Source: Dongshaea marina (GTDB lineage Bacteria; Pseudomonadota; Gammaproteobacteria; Enterobacterales; Aeromonadaceae). Taken from it: a stretch of DNA of 64,000 nt. Where the stretch lies: the NCBI RefSeq assembly GCF_003072645.1, contig NZ_CP028897.1, forward strand, positions 4,689,501-4,753,500, written 5' to 3'. The notes below the pieces were generated by a model. The model was not told the origin of the DNA. It did no database searches and was given only the letters and a program-made list of their open reading frames with translations. Numbering within the stretch: position 1 is the stretch's first letter; each line of letters opens with the position of its first letter. Positions 36,269 through 45,911 of the stretch are shown piece after piece. The position numbers and the translations under genes are program-made.

Positions 36269-36442
36269 TCAAATCAGGCGTGGGTTTGCCTGGCTGATAT
36301 TGTAGCCACTGAAGCGCAATGCCATGGAGCGCTTCACTTTAAACTGGTTACCCTTGCTCTGCTCGGTATGCTTATGCAGGTTTACGACGCGCTTTGCTTT
36401 GTTGCTATCGATCTTTGTTGCGATGTAAGTAGTGATTTCCAT
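36269..36442 (-). CDS. Small basic protein, 57 aa
   Basis: I do not recognise this protein. The minus-strand frame begins MEITTYIATKIDSNKAKRVV, continues through NLHKHTEQSKGNQFKVKRSM and ends ANPRLI. The start ATG has a very strong ribosome-binding site (GAGGGGGGAAT) and the gene runs into a terminator, so it is a real small gene. It is rich in Lys/Arg with no hydrophobic segment, which would suit a nucleic-acid or ribosome-associated role, though that is only a guess. The plus-strand frame across it is its shadow. Confidence 0.72.
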   Translation of the reverse strand: MEITTYIATKIDSNKAKRVVNLHKHTEQSKGNQFKVKRSMALRFSGYNISQANPRLI

Positions 36443-36640
36443 GAGTTATTCCCCCCTCGTTCTCGATAGCTCAAAATATACGCGCAAGGGTCAGCTGACA
36501 CAATGGAGAATTTTTTCAATTTCGGATTAGTTAATCTAATCAAACTTCGAGTGCAATGATAAACCGCCAGGAGAGCATTTCCCGGGGAGGGAGCCGGGGC
36601 TGCTACACTTGAAAAATAATCTCTCCGCAGAGAGTTTTCT

Positions 36641-37441
36641 ATGCTTCGCACTCTGTTTTCTGCCAGGCTCGCAATCCGGCTATTGTGTTGGCGTCATCTC
36701 ACCCTACTGGCTACCTCAGGTATCTGTTTGCTCTATAGCTGTATCGGCCAGGCTAAATCCCTGACACTGGCAACCAGTTTCTCTATTCCCCCTTATATCC
36801 TGCGCCAGAGTGACTCAGGGGTGCAGCTGGAGATCGTCCGGGAGGCCCTTGCCCAGCATGGCCATGAAATAGAAAATATCATTTATGCTTCCAACAAACG
36901 GGTACAGCGGCTGTTGTCCCTCAAGCTGGTCGATATGATCATCAACGCGCCCCCCGGCATTGAAAAGGCTTTTTACAGTGACAACATCATCGATTATCAA
37001 AACGTTGCCATCACCCTCAAATCGGCCGGGATAAAGCTCGAACATATAGATGACCTGGCCCGGTTCCGGGTGGTCGCCTTTCAGAACGCCAGGCAATTTT
37101 TTGGGAAAAAATTTGCCAAAATGGCAGAAGAGAATAAAAAATACTCGGAGGTGATCAACCAGGTCGTCCAGGTTGACCAGCTATACCGGGGAGTTGCCGA
37201 TGTGGCGATCAGTGATAAGTGGATCTTCCTTTACTACCGCAAGCAGCTCAGCCACAAAATGGCTCTGCAACAACCCCTCACTTTTCATCCGATCTTTCCC
37301 GATTCAGCGCGTCCGGCGGCATTTTATCAGGAAGCACTGAGGAACGACTTTAATCTGGGCTTAGAAAAGCTAAGAAGCTCCGGGCGCTACCAGGAGCTTC
37401 TTGAGAGCTACAGCCGCCGCTATGGGTTGGACTTTAAGTAA
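36641..37441 (+). CDS. Orphan periplasmic substrate-binding protein (SBP_bac_3-like)
   Basis: A 266-aa protein with a long N-terminal signal segment (LTLLATSGICLLYSCIGQAKS). A type-3 solute-binding fold follows: LTLATSFSIPPYILRQSDSGVQLEIVREALAQHG, YSDNIIDYQNVAITLKS, VVAFQNAR, VADVAISDKW and LEKLRSSGRYQELLESY. No ABC permease or ATPase gene is near, so it may be a sensor or scavenger rather than a transporter part. Confidence 0.8.
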   Translation: MLRTLFSARLAIRLLCWRHLTLLATSGICLLYSCIGQAKSLTLATSFSIPPYILRQSDSGVQLEIVREALAQHGHEIENIIYASNKRVQRLLSLKLVDMIINAPPGIEKAFYSDNIIDYQNVAITLKSAGIKLEHIDDLARFRVVAFQNARQFFGKKFAKMAEENKKYSEVINQVVQVDQLYRGVADVAISDKWIFLYYRKQLSHKMALQQPLTFHPIFPDSARPAAFYQEALRNDFNLGLEKLRSSGRYQELLESYSRRYGLDFK

Positions 37442-37592
37442 TAACCACTCAAAAAATCAGCCGGGCCGAGCTAACTTAATCCAAGCTGGTCGATCATGTC
37501 AGAGGATTTGGCCCCTATGGCCTTGCTCATCCAAAAAGTGGCCTGGGATATCCATCACATCTACTAGCTCATGAGTGAACAGGAAGGCCCAA

Positions 37593-39011
37593 TCATAGCG
37601 GGATCCGGACCTCTCCAATCAGTCCCTGCTCAGGATGATTCTTCAGGATAAGCTCTCCCCCCTGCTGGTGCACCAGGGTCTTGGCAATCGACAGTCCCAG
37701 GCCGACATGGCCATCCTCTATGTTGCGTGCCGCATCGAGCCGGACAAAAGGCTTAAACACCTCCTGGAGCTGTGACTCAGGGATCCCGGGGCCAAAGTCG
37801 CGCACCTGGATCACCAGGGAGCCGGCTTCGGTCTGTAATCCCACCTCGACCCGCTCACCATATTTGATGCCGTTGCTGATGAGATTTTGCAAGATCCGCC
37901 GCAGTGCCATGGGACGACACTGGATCACCGGTCTCTCATCGAGCCGATAGCTGACATCACTTCCGGTTTCCGAGTAATCGTCACACAGGCTCTCTATCAG
38001 GGAGGTGACATCCACCCCGCGCAGCGGCTCCTTCTCATTCTCCTCCCGGGCAAAGCTCAGGGAGGCATTGAGCATCCTCTCCATCATCGCCAGGGTCTGC
38101 AAAGATTTCTCTTTGTCATCCCCGTCGGGCATAAACTCCATCCGCAACCTCAGGCTGGTCAGGGGGGTACGCAAGTCATGGGAAATGGCAGCCAGCATCC
38201 GGGTTCGATCATTGACGAAGCGCTCCAGCCGGTCCTGCATCCGGTTAAAAGCCGAGATCATATCCCGCACCTCTCTGGGCCCCTGTGCCTCCAGGGGCTT
38301 ACCGGACTCTCCCCGGCCAAACTGATCGGCCTGTAGTGCCAGCCGTTTCATCGGTGAGATGGTGCGCCTGAGCAACACAATAACCAGCAGGGTCACCAGC
38401 AACATCACCAGCAGCAGGCCAAAGGTTGCTTTAATTGACCAGGGTGGAGGAACCGGATCATCCATGGAGCGGAACAGCAGCCAGTTACCGGTCGGCAGCT
38501 CAATGCCTCCTCTGAAGCGAACCTTGAGACGCGGTGGTGGCGGCGGATATTGGCCTGATTTACGTTTGCCCCACATCATCTGCTGATGATGCCAGGGACC
38601 GGGGCCATCATCGGCCCGGTCCGGATCATCACCGGGACCCACCCGGGTAACCTCACCCCATACCCGGATCTGTAGCCCCTCGTCATAACCCAGGCTCTTG
38701 CGAAGTCGCCGCTCGATTCCCCTGTTTTGCTCACCCAGAAACTCGGGAGCCTTATTGCCAAACCCCAGCTGCAGGGTCTCACTGCGACTGGCCTTTAGGA
38801 TCTCCCCATACAGGGTGACCGGTGAGTACTGCAGCAAACGAACTACGGAGGCTACCCGTCCAACCGCATTGCGACTGTTGATGTAGCCAACGGCCTCCTG
38901 GCGATCCCAGTGGTAGATCACCAGATTAACCAGCTGCATCAACAACAGCCCCGCCAGGGCCGCGATGATAATCTGCCCGGTCAGGCTCTGAGGCAGGACC
39001 CGCTTAATCAT
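37593..39011 (-). CDS. Two-component sensor histidine kinase (EnvZ/RstB type)
   Basis: A 472-aa inner-membrane kinase: an N-terminal membrane segment (IIIAALAGLLLMQLVNLVIYH), a periplasmic domain of about 150 aa with a PPPPPR turn, a second membrane segment (LLLVMLLVTLLVIVLL), HAMP, a dimerisation box with the phosphorylated histidine (LAAISHDLRTPLTSLRLR), an N box (LQNLISNGIKYG) and G boxes (RDFGPGIPE, HVGLGLSIAKTLV). It overlaps the end of the response-regulator gene by 8 bp and is co-transcribed with it. The signal is unknown. Confidence 0.9.
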   Translation of the reverse strand: MIKRVLPQSLTGQIIIAALAGLLLMQLVNLVIYHWDRQEAVGYINSRNAVGRVASVVRLLQYSPVTLYGEILKASRSETLQLGFGNKAPEFLGEQNRGIERRLRKSLGYDEGLQIRVWGEVTRVGPGDDPDRADDGPGPWHHQQMMWGKRKSGQYPPPPPRLKVRFRGGIELPTGNWLLFRSMDDPVPPPWSIKATFGLLLVMLLVTLLVIVLLRRTISPMKRLALQADQFGRGESGKPLEAQGPREVRDMISAFNRMQDRLERFVNDRTRMLAAISHDLRTPLTSLRLRMEFMPDGDDKEKSLQTLAMMERMLNASLSFAREENEKEPLRGVDVTSLIESLCDDYSETGSDVSYRLDERPVIQCRPMALRRILQNLISNGIKYGERVEVGLQTEAGSLVIQVRDFGPGIPESQLQEVFKPFVRLDAARNIEDGHVGLGLSIAKTLVHQQGGELILKNHPEQGLIGEVRIPL

Positions 39012-39720
39012 GAATCACCTCAGCGGCAAACAGGTAGCCTCCCCCCCAGATTGTTTTAATGATCTGCGGGTTCTTGGCATCCAACTCCAGTTTACGACGC
39101 AGCCGGCTCACCAGGGTATCAATTGAGCGATCAAAGACCTGGGCCTCGCGGCCCCTGGCCATATCCAGCAGTTGATCGCGACTGAGCACCCGCTGAGGGC
39201 GTTCGATAAACACTTTGAGCAGATCAAACTCTGCGGTACTCAGACTCAGTACCACTCCGGTTTCATCCAGTAGCTCACGACGGCTCAGATCCAGGGTCCA
39301 GCGTTCAAACTTACAGGTTGCCGCTTCGATCTCAACAGCCTCCTGGCGCGTCGAGGTCCGCCGCAAGACCGCCTTCATTCGAGCGAGCAACTCCCTGGGA
39401 TTAAAAGGCTTGGGCAGGTAGTCGTCGGCTCCCATCTCCAGACCAATGATCCGATCGGTCTCCTCTCCCATGGCGGTCAACATGATGATGGGTGTCTCAG
39501 AGCTTGCCCTGAGCTCACGACACAGGGTCAGGCCATCATCACCAGGCAACATCAGATCAAGGACGATCAACTCAAATTCATGTCCGGCAACCAGTTTACG
39601 CATCTCACGTCCGTCCCGGGCACAGCTGACCCGGTAACCATGTTGCTCCAAAAAACGCTTGAGTAGTTCACGGATCTCCAGATGGTCATCAACCACCAGC
39701 ACATGGGGTAAAGTTGTCAT
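39004..39720 (-). CDS. OmpR-family response regulator
   Basis: A 238-aa regulator with a receiver domain (VLVVDDHLEIRELLKRF, phosphorylated Asp in LIVLDLMLPGDDG, LTAMGEETD, DYLPKPFNPREL) and a C-terminal winged helix (LSLSTAEFDLLKVFIERPQRVLSRDQLLD, RSIDTLVSRLRRKLE, IKTIWGGGYLF). It is the first gene of the pair with the kinase, and is divergent from a small periplasmic protein gene that may be its target. Confidence 0.92.
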   Translation of the reverse strand: MTTLPHVLVVDDHLEIRELLKRFLEQHGYRVSCARDGREMRKLVAGHEFELIVLDLMLPGDDGLTLCRELRASSETPIIMLTAMGEETDRIIGLEMGADDYLPKPFNPRELLARMKAVLRRTSTRQEAVEIEAATCKFERWTLDLSRRELLDETGVVLSLSTAEFDLLKVFIERPQRVLSRDQLLDMARGREAQVFDRSIDTLVSRLRRKLELDAKNPQIIKTIWGGGYLFAAEVIHD

Positions 39721-39775
39721 GTTGGTCCTTAATCTTGCTTTGTTATCACCAGTATATCGTCAGCCATCAGCCAAG

Positions 39776-39854
39776 TTGTGACAAATTATGCCAGATCTCA
39801 CCCTTGACAAGAGTTGTCACAATAAATCCTCCATTTGGCACAAAAATGTCACAT
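39776..39854. promoter_or_regulatory. Repeated TGTCACA/TGTGACA sites between the response regulator and the periplasmic protein gene
   Basis: TTGTGACAA (39776-39784), TTGTCACAA (39814-39822) and ATGTCACAT (39846-39854) lie in the 246-bp divergent intergenic region. The first two are inverted copies and could be the operator of the neighbouring response regulator. Confidence 0.45.
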
Positions 39855-39966
39855 TTGCCTGCTGTAATTCAATCATCGACAGGGCGCAACATGATTTCAA
39901 CCATCGACAGCATCGCCTGGTCTGATAGCAGATTCAAATTAGATAACCGGCTCAATGGAGGCTGAT

Positions 39967-40383
39967 ATGAAGAAGATGACTAAAACCCTGGTAGCAACCG
40001 CCTTTGTGATTGGACTGCCTCTGTCTGTCTATGCAGCCACCAATCAGAGCGATGACCCGACTCCACCTCCACCTGCGGTTCAGCAGCTGGATAATGCCTG
40101 CCCCGGCTCTATGATGGGTCAGCGAGGGCCGATGATGCACCATGGTAAATGGAAAAAGGGTGAGCAGGGTCCACGTCAGGGCATGAAGCGCATGGATCCA
40201 GTGGCTTACCAGAAGCATCTGGAGCGTAAACTGAGTCAGATCAAAGACCCGCAGCTCAAGCAGGCCTACCTGAAGATCGAGAAGCAGAAACTCACTCAGG
40301 CAGAGCAGCAGCTCAAGGCTCGCGAGCAGATCCAGCTGCAAAAAATCGAATTGATGAAGCAGATCCTCGCCAAGCAAGCTTAA
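39967..40383 (+). CDS. Small periplasmic Spy/CpxP-like protein
   Basis: A 138-aa protein from the ATG at 39967 (GGAG six bases upstream). It has a signal peptide (MKKMTKTLVATAFVIGLPLSVYAA), a Met/His-rich segment (CPGSMMGQRGPMMHHGKWKKG), and a helical Gln/Lys-rich tail (LERKLSQIKDPQLKQAYLKIEKQ). Size and helical build recall the Spy/CpxP stress chaperones, but the LTxxQ motifs are not evident. The MMHH cluster hints at metal binding. It is divergent from the two-component system. Confidence 0.6.
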   Translation: MKKMTKTLVATAFVIGLPLSVYAATNQSDDPTPPPPAVQQLDNACPGSMMGQRGPMMHHGKWKKGEQGPRQGMKRMDPVAYQKHLERKLSQIKDPQLKQAYLKIEKQKLTQAEQQLKAREQIQLQKIELMKQILAKQA

Positions 40384-40390
40384 TCCCCCC

Positions 40391-40417
40391 AAGCCCACCT
40401 TAACGGTGGGCTTTTTT
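40391..40417 (+). terminator. Terminator after the periplasmic protein gene
   Basis: A stem AAGCCCACC / GGTGGGCTT with loop TTAAC is followed by a T run. Confidence 0.92.
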
Positions 40418-40498
40418 ATCCCTATACTGAACATCATCGACTCTTTATCGGGTCATCTAGGTAATCTGATCTTCGGGCCCTCAAACAGGGAGCTATGA

Positions 40499-41536
40499 AT
40501 GGATTCGATCACTCAGGCCGCCTTGGGTGCAAGTGTCGGCGGACTGGTACTGGGAAAAAGATACGGCTGCAGGGCCTTGCTCTGGGGCGCGGTGCTGGGG
40601 ACCCTGCCGGATCTGGATGTGCTGATCCGTTACGCCAATGCGGTCGCCAACTACACCAATCACCGCGGGTTCAGTCACTCACTTTTCATTTTAAGCCTGT
40701 TGTCGCTGCTGCTTGCTCCCCTGATCGATCGCTGGAAAAAACCTGAGTGTGGAGCCCTGAGACTGTGGCTGTTTATCTGGCTCTGTCTCATCACCCACCC
40801 CTTGCTGGATCTCTTTACCGCCTACGGCACCCAGATCTTTTGGCCACTGCCTGTGGGCCCACTATCGCTCTCCGCCATCTCAATTATCGACCCCCTGTTT
40901 ACCCTGCCGCTACTATTGGCTGTAGGCTGTTTTGTGGTGATAAAAAAATCCAGGCCCCGGGCTCTGCCTATCGGTCTTGGGATCGCCTGCTGCTACCTGG
41001 CGGCCACAGTGATCTTTAAGCAGATCGTGGAGCACAAAGCGCGAACCGCATTTGCCAATAAGGCCCCTATCGAATCACTCTTCTCGACCCCGACCCTGTT
41101 CAACTCACTGCTGTGGCACCTGGTGATCAGGACACCGGACTCTATCTGTGTCGCGGACAGCTCCTGGCTAAATCGGATCCCGCTGCGCCACCTTAAATGC
41201 TGGCCTACCCTGGACCAGACCGGCCTCCCTGTACTGCCACAGCTGGAGCGGTTGCGTTGGTTTAGCCATGATCTGTTGCGCCTGGAGATCACTGATAACA
41301 AACTCATTGCTACAGATCTCAGGCTCGGCGGGCTGGGTTTCTATCCATTTCGCTTTGTACTCGCCCAAGAGGATTCACAGGGGCAGTGGCATGGGATCAC
41401 CAGCATTCGCCATCCCCTGGCTCCGGACACCAGACCGGCTCTGGTTGGCCTGGTCATGAAACAGCTCTCGGCACTGAGGCAGCCCTACCTGATTGCACCG
41501 GCCAAGGCAGAGACTTCAGACACCCCAGGCCAATAA
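40499..41536 (+). CDS. Membrane-bound metal-dependent hydrolase (DUF457/YdjM-like)
   Basis: A 345-aa protein. Residues 1-180 contain about four membrane segments with conserved metal-ligand motifs: MDSITQAALGAS, LPDLDVL, NHRGFSHSL and THPLLDLFTAYGTQIFWP, all typical of the YdjM/YbcI (DUF457) family. The C-terminal 160 residues are soluble. Family members are annotated as metal-dependent hydrolases of unknown substrate; LexA control is known for E. coli ydjM, but I see no SOS box here. AGGGAG lies before the ATG. Confidence 0.82.
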   Translation: MDSITQAALGASVGGLVLGKRYGCRALLWGAVLGTLPDLDVLIRYANAVANYTNHRGFSHSLFILSLLSLLLAPLIDRWKKPECGALRLWLFIWLCLITHPLLDLFTAYGTQIFWPLPVGPLSLSAISIIDPLFTLPLLLAVGCFVVIKKSRPRALPIGLGIACCYLAATVIFKQIVEHKARTAFANKAPIESLFSTPTLFNSLLWHLVIRTPDSICVADSSWLNRIPLRHLKCWPTLDQTGLPVLPQLERLRWFSHDLLRLEITDNKLIATDLRLGGLGFYPFRFVLAQEDSQGQWHGITSIRHPLAPDTRPALVGLVMKQLSALRQPYLIAPAKAETSDTPGQ

Positions 41537-41593
41537 TCCCGCTCGCTTATGGTATGCTCAGCGGTTCTTCGTGAGCCCTGCACAAAGCGAGAT

Positions 41594-43396
41594 ATGAAAA
41601 TTATGGATAACAATTCAAATACTCAGCAACGCCTGGATGGTGTACGCAACGCCATGGCAAAGCTTAAGCTGGATGCCCTAATCATCCCCCATGACGATGA
41701 AAACCTCGGGGAGTACACCCCGCTCCATTGTGAACGCCTTGCCTGGGTCACAGGTTTTACCGGCTCGGCCGGTGCTGCCATCATTATGCCGGAGCGTGCA
41801 ACCCTGTTTGTCGATGGTCGCTATACCATACAAGCTAGGGAGCAATCTCCTGAACCACTGTTTGAGCATGAAGATCTGGTCGAGACCCCTTATGCAAAAT
41901 GGCTCACCTCCCAGCTGAAACCGGGTGCCAGGGTGGGTTTTGATCCGAAACTGCATAATTTCTCCTGGTACAAGAAAACCAAAACCCTGTTAGAGCAGTA
42001 CTCCATGACCCTGGTCCCTCTGGAGAATAACCTGATCGATCCCCTGTGGAGTGACCGGCCAGCCCCTTCAACTGCACCAGCCCGGGAGCTGCCACTAACA
42101 ATTACCGGAGTCAGCAGTCAGCAAAAACGCGACAACATAGCCAAATCCCTCACCGAGCAACAGCTTGATGCGGCGCTGATCACTCAGTCCGAGTCTATTA
42201 ACTGGCTGCTGAATATCCGTGGACGAGATATCGAGTGCCTCCCGGTGGTGATGGGATTTGCTATCGTCTATCAGGATAGTCGCTGTGAGTTTTATACCGA
42301 CCCGGCGAAGTTCAGCGATCCCCTGCAGCAACATATGGGTGTGGGCGTCACCATTCATCCACAAGCAGAATTTTCCGGAGCTCTTAAGCAGCTGGGACAA
42401 CAGAAAGCCAGGGTGCAGGTCGACCCGGATACCGCCAATGCCTGGTGTCAGCTCCTTCTGGAAAGTTCAGGGGCGAGCCTCAATCCACAAGCCGACCCCT
42501 GCATGCAGCCCAAGGCGGCCAAGAACACCGCCGAAGTGGATGGGATGAAAAGGGCCCACTTGCGGGATGCCGCTGCCGTTTGCCGCTTTCTCTCCTGGCT
42601 GGATAAGCTGGTTGAGCAGGGAGGGGATGCCGATGAGGCAAGCCTGGCAGCTAAGATCGATGGCTACCGTAAAGAGCTTGCCGAATATGTTGAGCCCAGT
42701 TTCAGCACGATTTCGGCACTGGGTCCCAATGCAGCTATGTGCCACTACAACTTCCGTAATGGTACGCCTCGTAAACTGGAATGTGATGGCCTCTATCTGG
42801 TGGACTCCGGTGGCCAGTACCTTGATGGCACCACAGATATCACCCGGACCGTTAAGGTCGGCCAAGTTAGCCGGGAGATGTGCCGCCTGTTTACCCTGGT
42901 TCTCAAGGGAAATATCGCCCTGGACAGCGCGCGCTTCCCGGTTGGCACCTCGGGAATCCAGCTTGATGTACTGGCCCGATCGGCTTTGTGGCAGCAGGGC
43001 TACAACTACGCCCACGGAACCGGTCATGGCGTCGGACACTTCCTCAATGTTCATGAGGGCCCTCAGCGGATCTCCCCCAAGGGAAGCGATACTCCGCTGC
43101 AACCTGGGATGGTTGTATCAAACGAGCCCGGCTATTACCGGGAGGGAGGCTTTGGGATCCGCAGTGAAAACCTGTTGGTGGTTCAAAGCTGTGACCAGCC
43201 CAGCGAGCTCCCCATGTTGTGCTTTGAGAAACTGACCTATGTTCCCTTTGATCTGCGGCTCATCGAGCGCTCCCTGTTAACTGAGCAGGAGATCGATTGG
43301 ATCAACAGCTACCACGCAGAGGTCTATCGGAAGATATCTCCCGCCCTGGCCGGTGATGATCTGCTGTGGCTGGAGCAGGCAACCCGGGCGCTATAA
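41594..43396 (+). CDS. Xaa-Pro aminopeptidase family protein (M24B)
   Basis: A 600-aa three-domain metallopeptidase, the size of eukaryotic-type aminopeptidase P rather than the 440-aa PepP. Two creatinase-like N-terminal domains (GFTGSAGAAIIMPERATLFVDGRY; ITQSESINWLLNIRG) precede the pita-bread domain. All five metal ligands are visible: D in YLVDSGGQYLD, D in TTDITRTV, H in GTGHGVGHFLNVHEGP, E in SNEPGYYREG and E in GIRSENLLVV. It removes N-terminal residues before proline. The ATG at 41594 follows GCGAGA. Confidence 0.92.
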   Translation: MKIMDNNSNTQQRLDGVRNAMAKLKLDALIIPHDDENLGEYTPLHCERLAWVTGFTGSAGAAIIMPERATLFVDGRYTIQAREQSPEPLFEHEDLVETPYAKWLTSQLKPGARVGFDPKLHNFSWYKKTKTLLEQYSMTLVPLENNLIDPLWSDRPAPSTAPARELPLTITGVSSQQKRDNIAKSLTEQQLDAALITQSESINWLLNIRGRDIECLPVVMGFAIVYQDSRCEFYTDPAKFSDPLQQHMGVGVTIHPQAEFSGALKQLGQQKARVQVDPDTANAWCQLLLESSGASLNPQADPCMQPKAAKNTAEVDGMKRAHLRDAAAVCRFLSWLDKLVEQGGDADEASLAAKIDGYRKELAEYVEPSFSTISALGPNAAMCHYNFRNGTPRKLECDGLYLVDSGGQYLDGTTDITRTVKVGQVSREMCRLFTLVLKGNIALDSARFPVGTSGIQLDVLARSALWQQGYNYAHGTGHGVGHFLNVHEGPQRISPKGSDTPLQPGMVVSNEPGYYREGGFGIRSENLLVVQSCDQPSELPMLCFEKLTYVPFDLRLIERSLLTEQEIDWINSYHAEVYRKISPALAGDDLLWLEQATRAL

Positions 43397-43420
43397 GCTC
43401 CCCAATAATCCCCAGCCACA

Positions 43421-43456
43421 AAAGGAGGCGAAAGAGCAAACTCTCTCGCCTCCTTT
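43421..43456 (+). terminator. Terminator after the M24B peptidase
   Basis: A stem AAAGGAGGCGA / TCGCCTCCTTT with a 14-base loop is followed by CGTTT. Confidence 0.75.
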
Positions 43457-43630
43457 CGTTTATCCCGCTAGCTGGGCTATCGGCAGCTTCCAACTCAGCG
43501 CCATAGGATCGAATAAAGGACTATCATTACTACAAAGAGACTCACCCAGTGGAGATGAGCGACCCATGCCTCAACACCCACAGCATCGAAGATCCAAGGC
43601 TGATTCACTGCCACCCGGGACTCTCGTGCA

Positions 43631-44446
43631 ATGAAAGCCTTGCTTTTTAATCCTCTACAGCAAATTATCAGCGGGCTACTGCTGTATCTGTTTAGCTTTG
43701 GGAGCTGGGCCGAGCATAAGGTTATCCCGGTTGAGGTATTAGCGGATGCTAACTACCCCCCTTACAGCTACCTCAACTCCAGAGGTAAGCCCGCCGGGGT
43801 CTATTACGAGGTGATCAAGCGGATTTTTGCCCGGATGCCCGATTACAGCATCCATATTCGTCCGGTCAGCTGGGACGGGGGGCTGACCAGCCTCAAGGAG
43901 GGGAAAGCCTTCGCCCTGTACGCCCCCTACTACCGTCCCAAGGCCCGCCCCTATATTCTGGTCTCAGAGCCTATCCTGGAAGAAAAAGTGATCGCTCTGT
44001 GTCACAGCAGCCAACACAAGCGCAAGCTCTGGCCCAAGGACTTTATCGGAACCCGGGTTGGGATCAATCAGGGATTCTCGGTCGGTGGCGAGCGATTCTG
44101 GGAGCTGGTCAACAGCAGGCAGATCCTGCTCTATACCTCCAAGGATAATGCCCATAATCTGCTCAAACTGGCACGCAAACGGATCGACTGTTATATCAAC
44201 GACAAGATTGCGATCTACCACAGCCTGAGGCAACTGCTCGAGGAGGAGTTGATCACCCCACAACAGGCGGAGCAGCTGAAGGTGGAAGTAATCGTCTCAA
44301 GTGAATATGGTTATCTGGGCTACGCCCGGGATGATCAGAGATTTCCATTTCGTGAGAAATTCTCTAAAAAGTTTAACCTTGAGCTGAAGAAGATGAAGGA
44401 CTCCGGTGAACTGGAGTGGTTGGTGAAGCGGTTTATCCATCATTAA
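43631..44446 (+). CDS. Orphan periplasmic substrate-binding protein (SBP_bac_3-like)
   Basis: A 271-aa protein with a signal peptide (SGLLLYLFSFGSWAEH). The type-3 binding fold shows ANYPPYSYLNSRGKPAGVYYEVIKRIF, SLKEGKAFALYAPYYRP, RVGINQGFSVGG, RKRIDCYINDK and FNLELKKMKDSGELEWLVKRF. It is similar in build to the gene at 36641 but clearly diverged. There are no transporter partners nearby. Confidence 0.8.
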   Translation: MKALLFNPLQQIISGLLLYLFSFGSWAEHKVIPVEVLADANYPPYSYLNSRGKPAGVYYEVIKRIFARMPDYSIHIRPVSWDGGLTSLKEGKAFALYAPYYRPKARPYILVSEPILEEKVIALCHSSQHKRKLWPKDFIGTRVGINQGFSVGGERFWELVNSRQILLYTSKDNAHNLLKLARKRIDCYINDKIAIYHSLRQLLEEELITPQQAEQLKVEVIVSSEYGYLGYARDDQRFPFREKFSKKFNLELKKMKDSGELEWLVKRFIHH

Positions 44447-44510
44447 GCTTTATCGTTTTACAGCTTGAGCCTCTCTTACCCCTGTAAGCTCCCCGAATCG
44501 TTTCTAAGAA

Positions 44511-44539
44511 GGTAAACACCTCAGGCAGAGGCGTTTACC
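44511..44539 (-). terminator. Probable gor terminator
   Basis: A hairpin GGTAAACACCTC / GAGGCGTTTACC (one mismatch) lies 24 bp past the gor stop on the minus strand, with a weak T-rich tail (TTCTT). Confidence 0.55.
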
Positions 44540-44562
44540 CTGGAAAGAGCTGAAGGCTCAGC

Positions 44563-45911
44563 TTATCGCATGGTCACCAGCTCTTCGGCCGCGGTCGGAT
44601 GGATCGCGATAGTGTTATCGAAGTCCTGCTTGGTGGCCCCCATCTGCAGCGCTACCGCAAATCCCTGCAGCATCTCGTCTGAACCATGGCCTATGGTGTG
44701 CAGCCCGACTATCTTCTGCTCTTCGCCCACACAGATGAGCTTCATCCGGCAAGGCTGGCGCGCAGAGGTGAGTGCACTATACATAGAAGTGAACTGACTG
44801 GTATAGATGGTCAGCGCCTCTTTACCATAACGCTCCTCGGCCTCCGGCTCGGTGAGCCCGACTGTGCCTATGGTGGGGTGACTAAACACCACGGTTGGGA
44901 TCAGCGAGTAATCCAGATGCTCATTGGGCTTGTTGTTAAACAGCCGCTCAGACAAGCGCCGCCCCGCAGCGACAGCCACCGGGGTCAGCTGAGCACGCCC
45001 CGTGTTATCTCCCACCGCATAGACTCCGGGAATGTTGGTATTCTGATAAGCATCGGTCGGTATGTAATCCTGCTGATCCAGTTTGACGCCTGCATGCTCC
45101 AGACCCAGATTATCGGTTGCCGGCTCGCGGCCGATCGCCCAGATCACACAATCGACGGTCAGCTGCTGGCCGTTTTCAAGATACAGGGTCAAAGAGCCAT
45201 CGCCATGCTTTTCAAGTAACTTGGGAATCGAACCCGTATGCAGGGTTGGGCCATGTTCGGCCATCACCTCAACCAGAGTGTCAGAGAGCATGGGGTCAAA
45301 ACTGCGCAGGGGCTTGTGCTTGCGCACCAGCAGATGAGTCTCGGATCCCAGCTCGTGCAGCACCCCGGCCAGCTCAACGGCGATATAACCGGCGCCAACC
45401 ACGGCGACCCGCTTGGGCTGCTCGCTCAGCTCAAAGAAGCCATCGGAGTCGATTCCGTGCTCTGCGCCCGGGATCTGCGGGATGGTGGGGCGCCCACCGG
45501 TTGCGATCAAGATATGATCTGCCGTGTAATGCTCTCCATTCACCTCTATGGTTTTACTGTCGACAAAGCGGGCAAAGCCCTCCAGTACAGTGATCTGATT
45601 GTTTCCTAAAACCCGCTCATAGGATTGGTGAATTCGCCCAATATAAGCCTGACGAGACTCCACCAGTTTAGCCCAGCTAAAGTGATTCAATGTCAGGTCG
45701 AAACCGTAATCCGCCCCCTTATGGACGGCATCGGCAACCTGGGCCGCATACCACATCGCTTTTTTGGGAACACAACCCACATTGACACAGGTTCCCCGAG
45801 GGATTTAGCCTCAACCAAAGCGACTTTTTTACCATACATGGCAGCCCGGTTTGCCGAAGCGATTCCACCACTTCCTCCCCCGATTGCGATGTAGTCAAAA
45901 TGCTGAGCCAT
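44563..45911 (-). pseudogene. gor: Glutathione reductase, frameshifted (likely one missing G)
   Basis: Gor uses NADPH to reduce glutathione disulfide. The frame starts MAQHFDYIAIGGGSGGIASANRAAMYG (FAD site) after AAGGAGA and breaks just inside the redox motif: CTCGGGGAACC needs a fifth G (run at 45794-45797) to read [15 protein letters not shown]. The rest is intact: [19 protein letters not shown] (NADPH site), [20 protein letters not shown] and the C-terminal [13 protein letters not shown] with the catalytic His. Corrected length is 449 aa, as in E. coli (450). The break probably reflects sequence error. Confidence 0.92.

Noticed and set aside
36254-36469. A 71-codon plus-strand frame after the spermidine-synthase-like gene
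   Set aside because: The opposite strand holds a 57-aa gene with a far better ribosome-binding site and a terminator.
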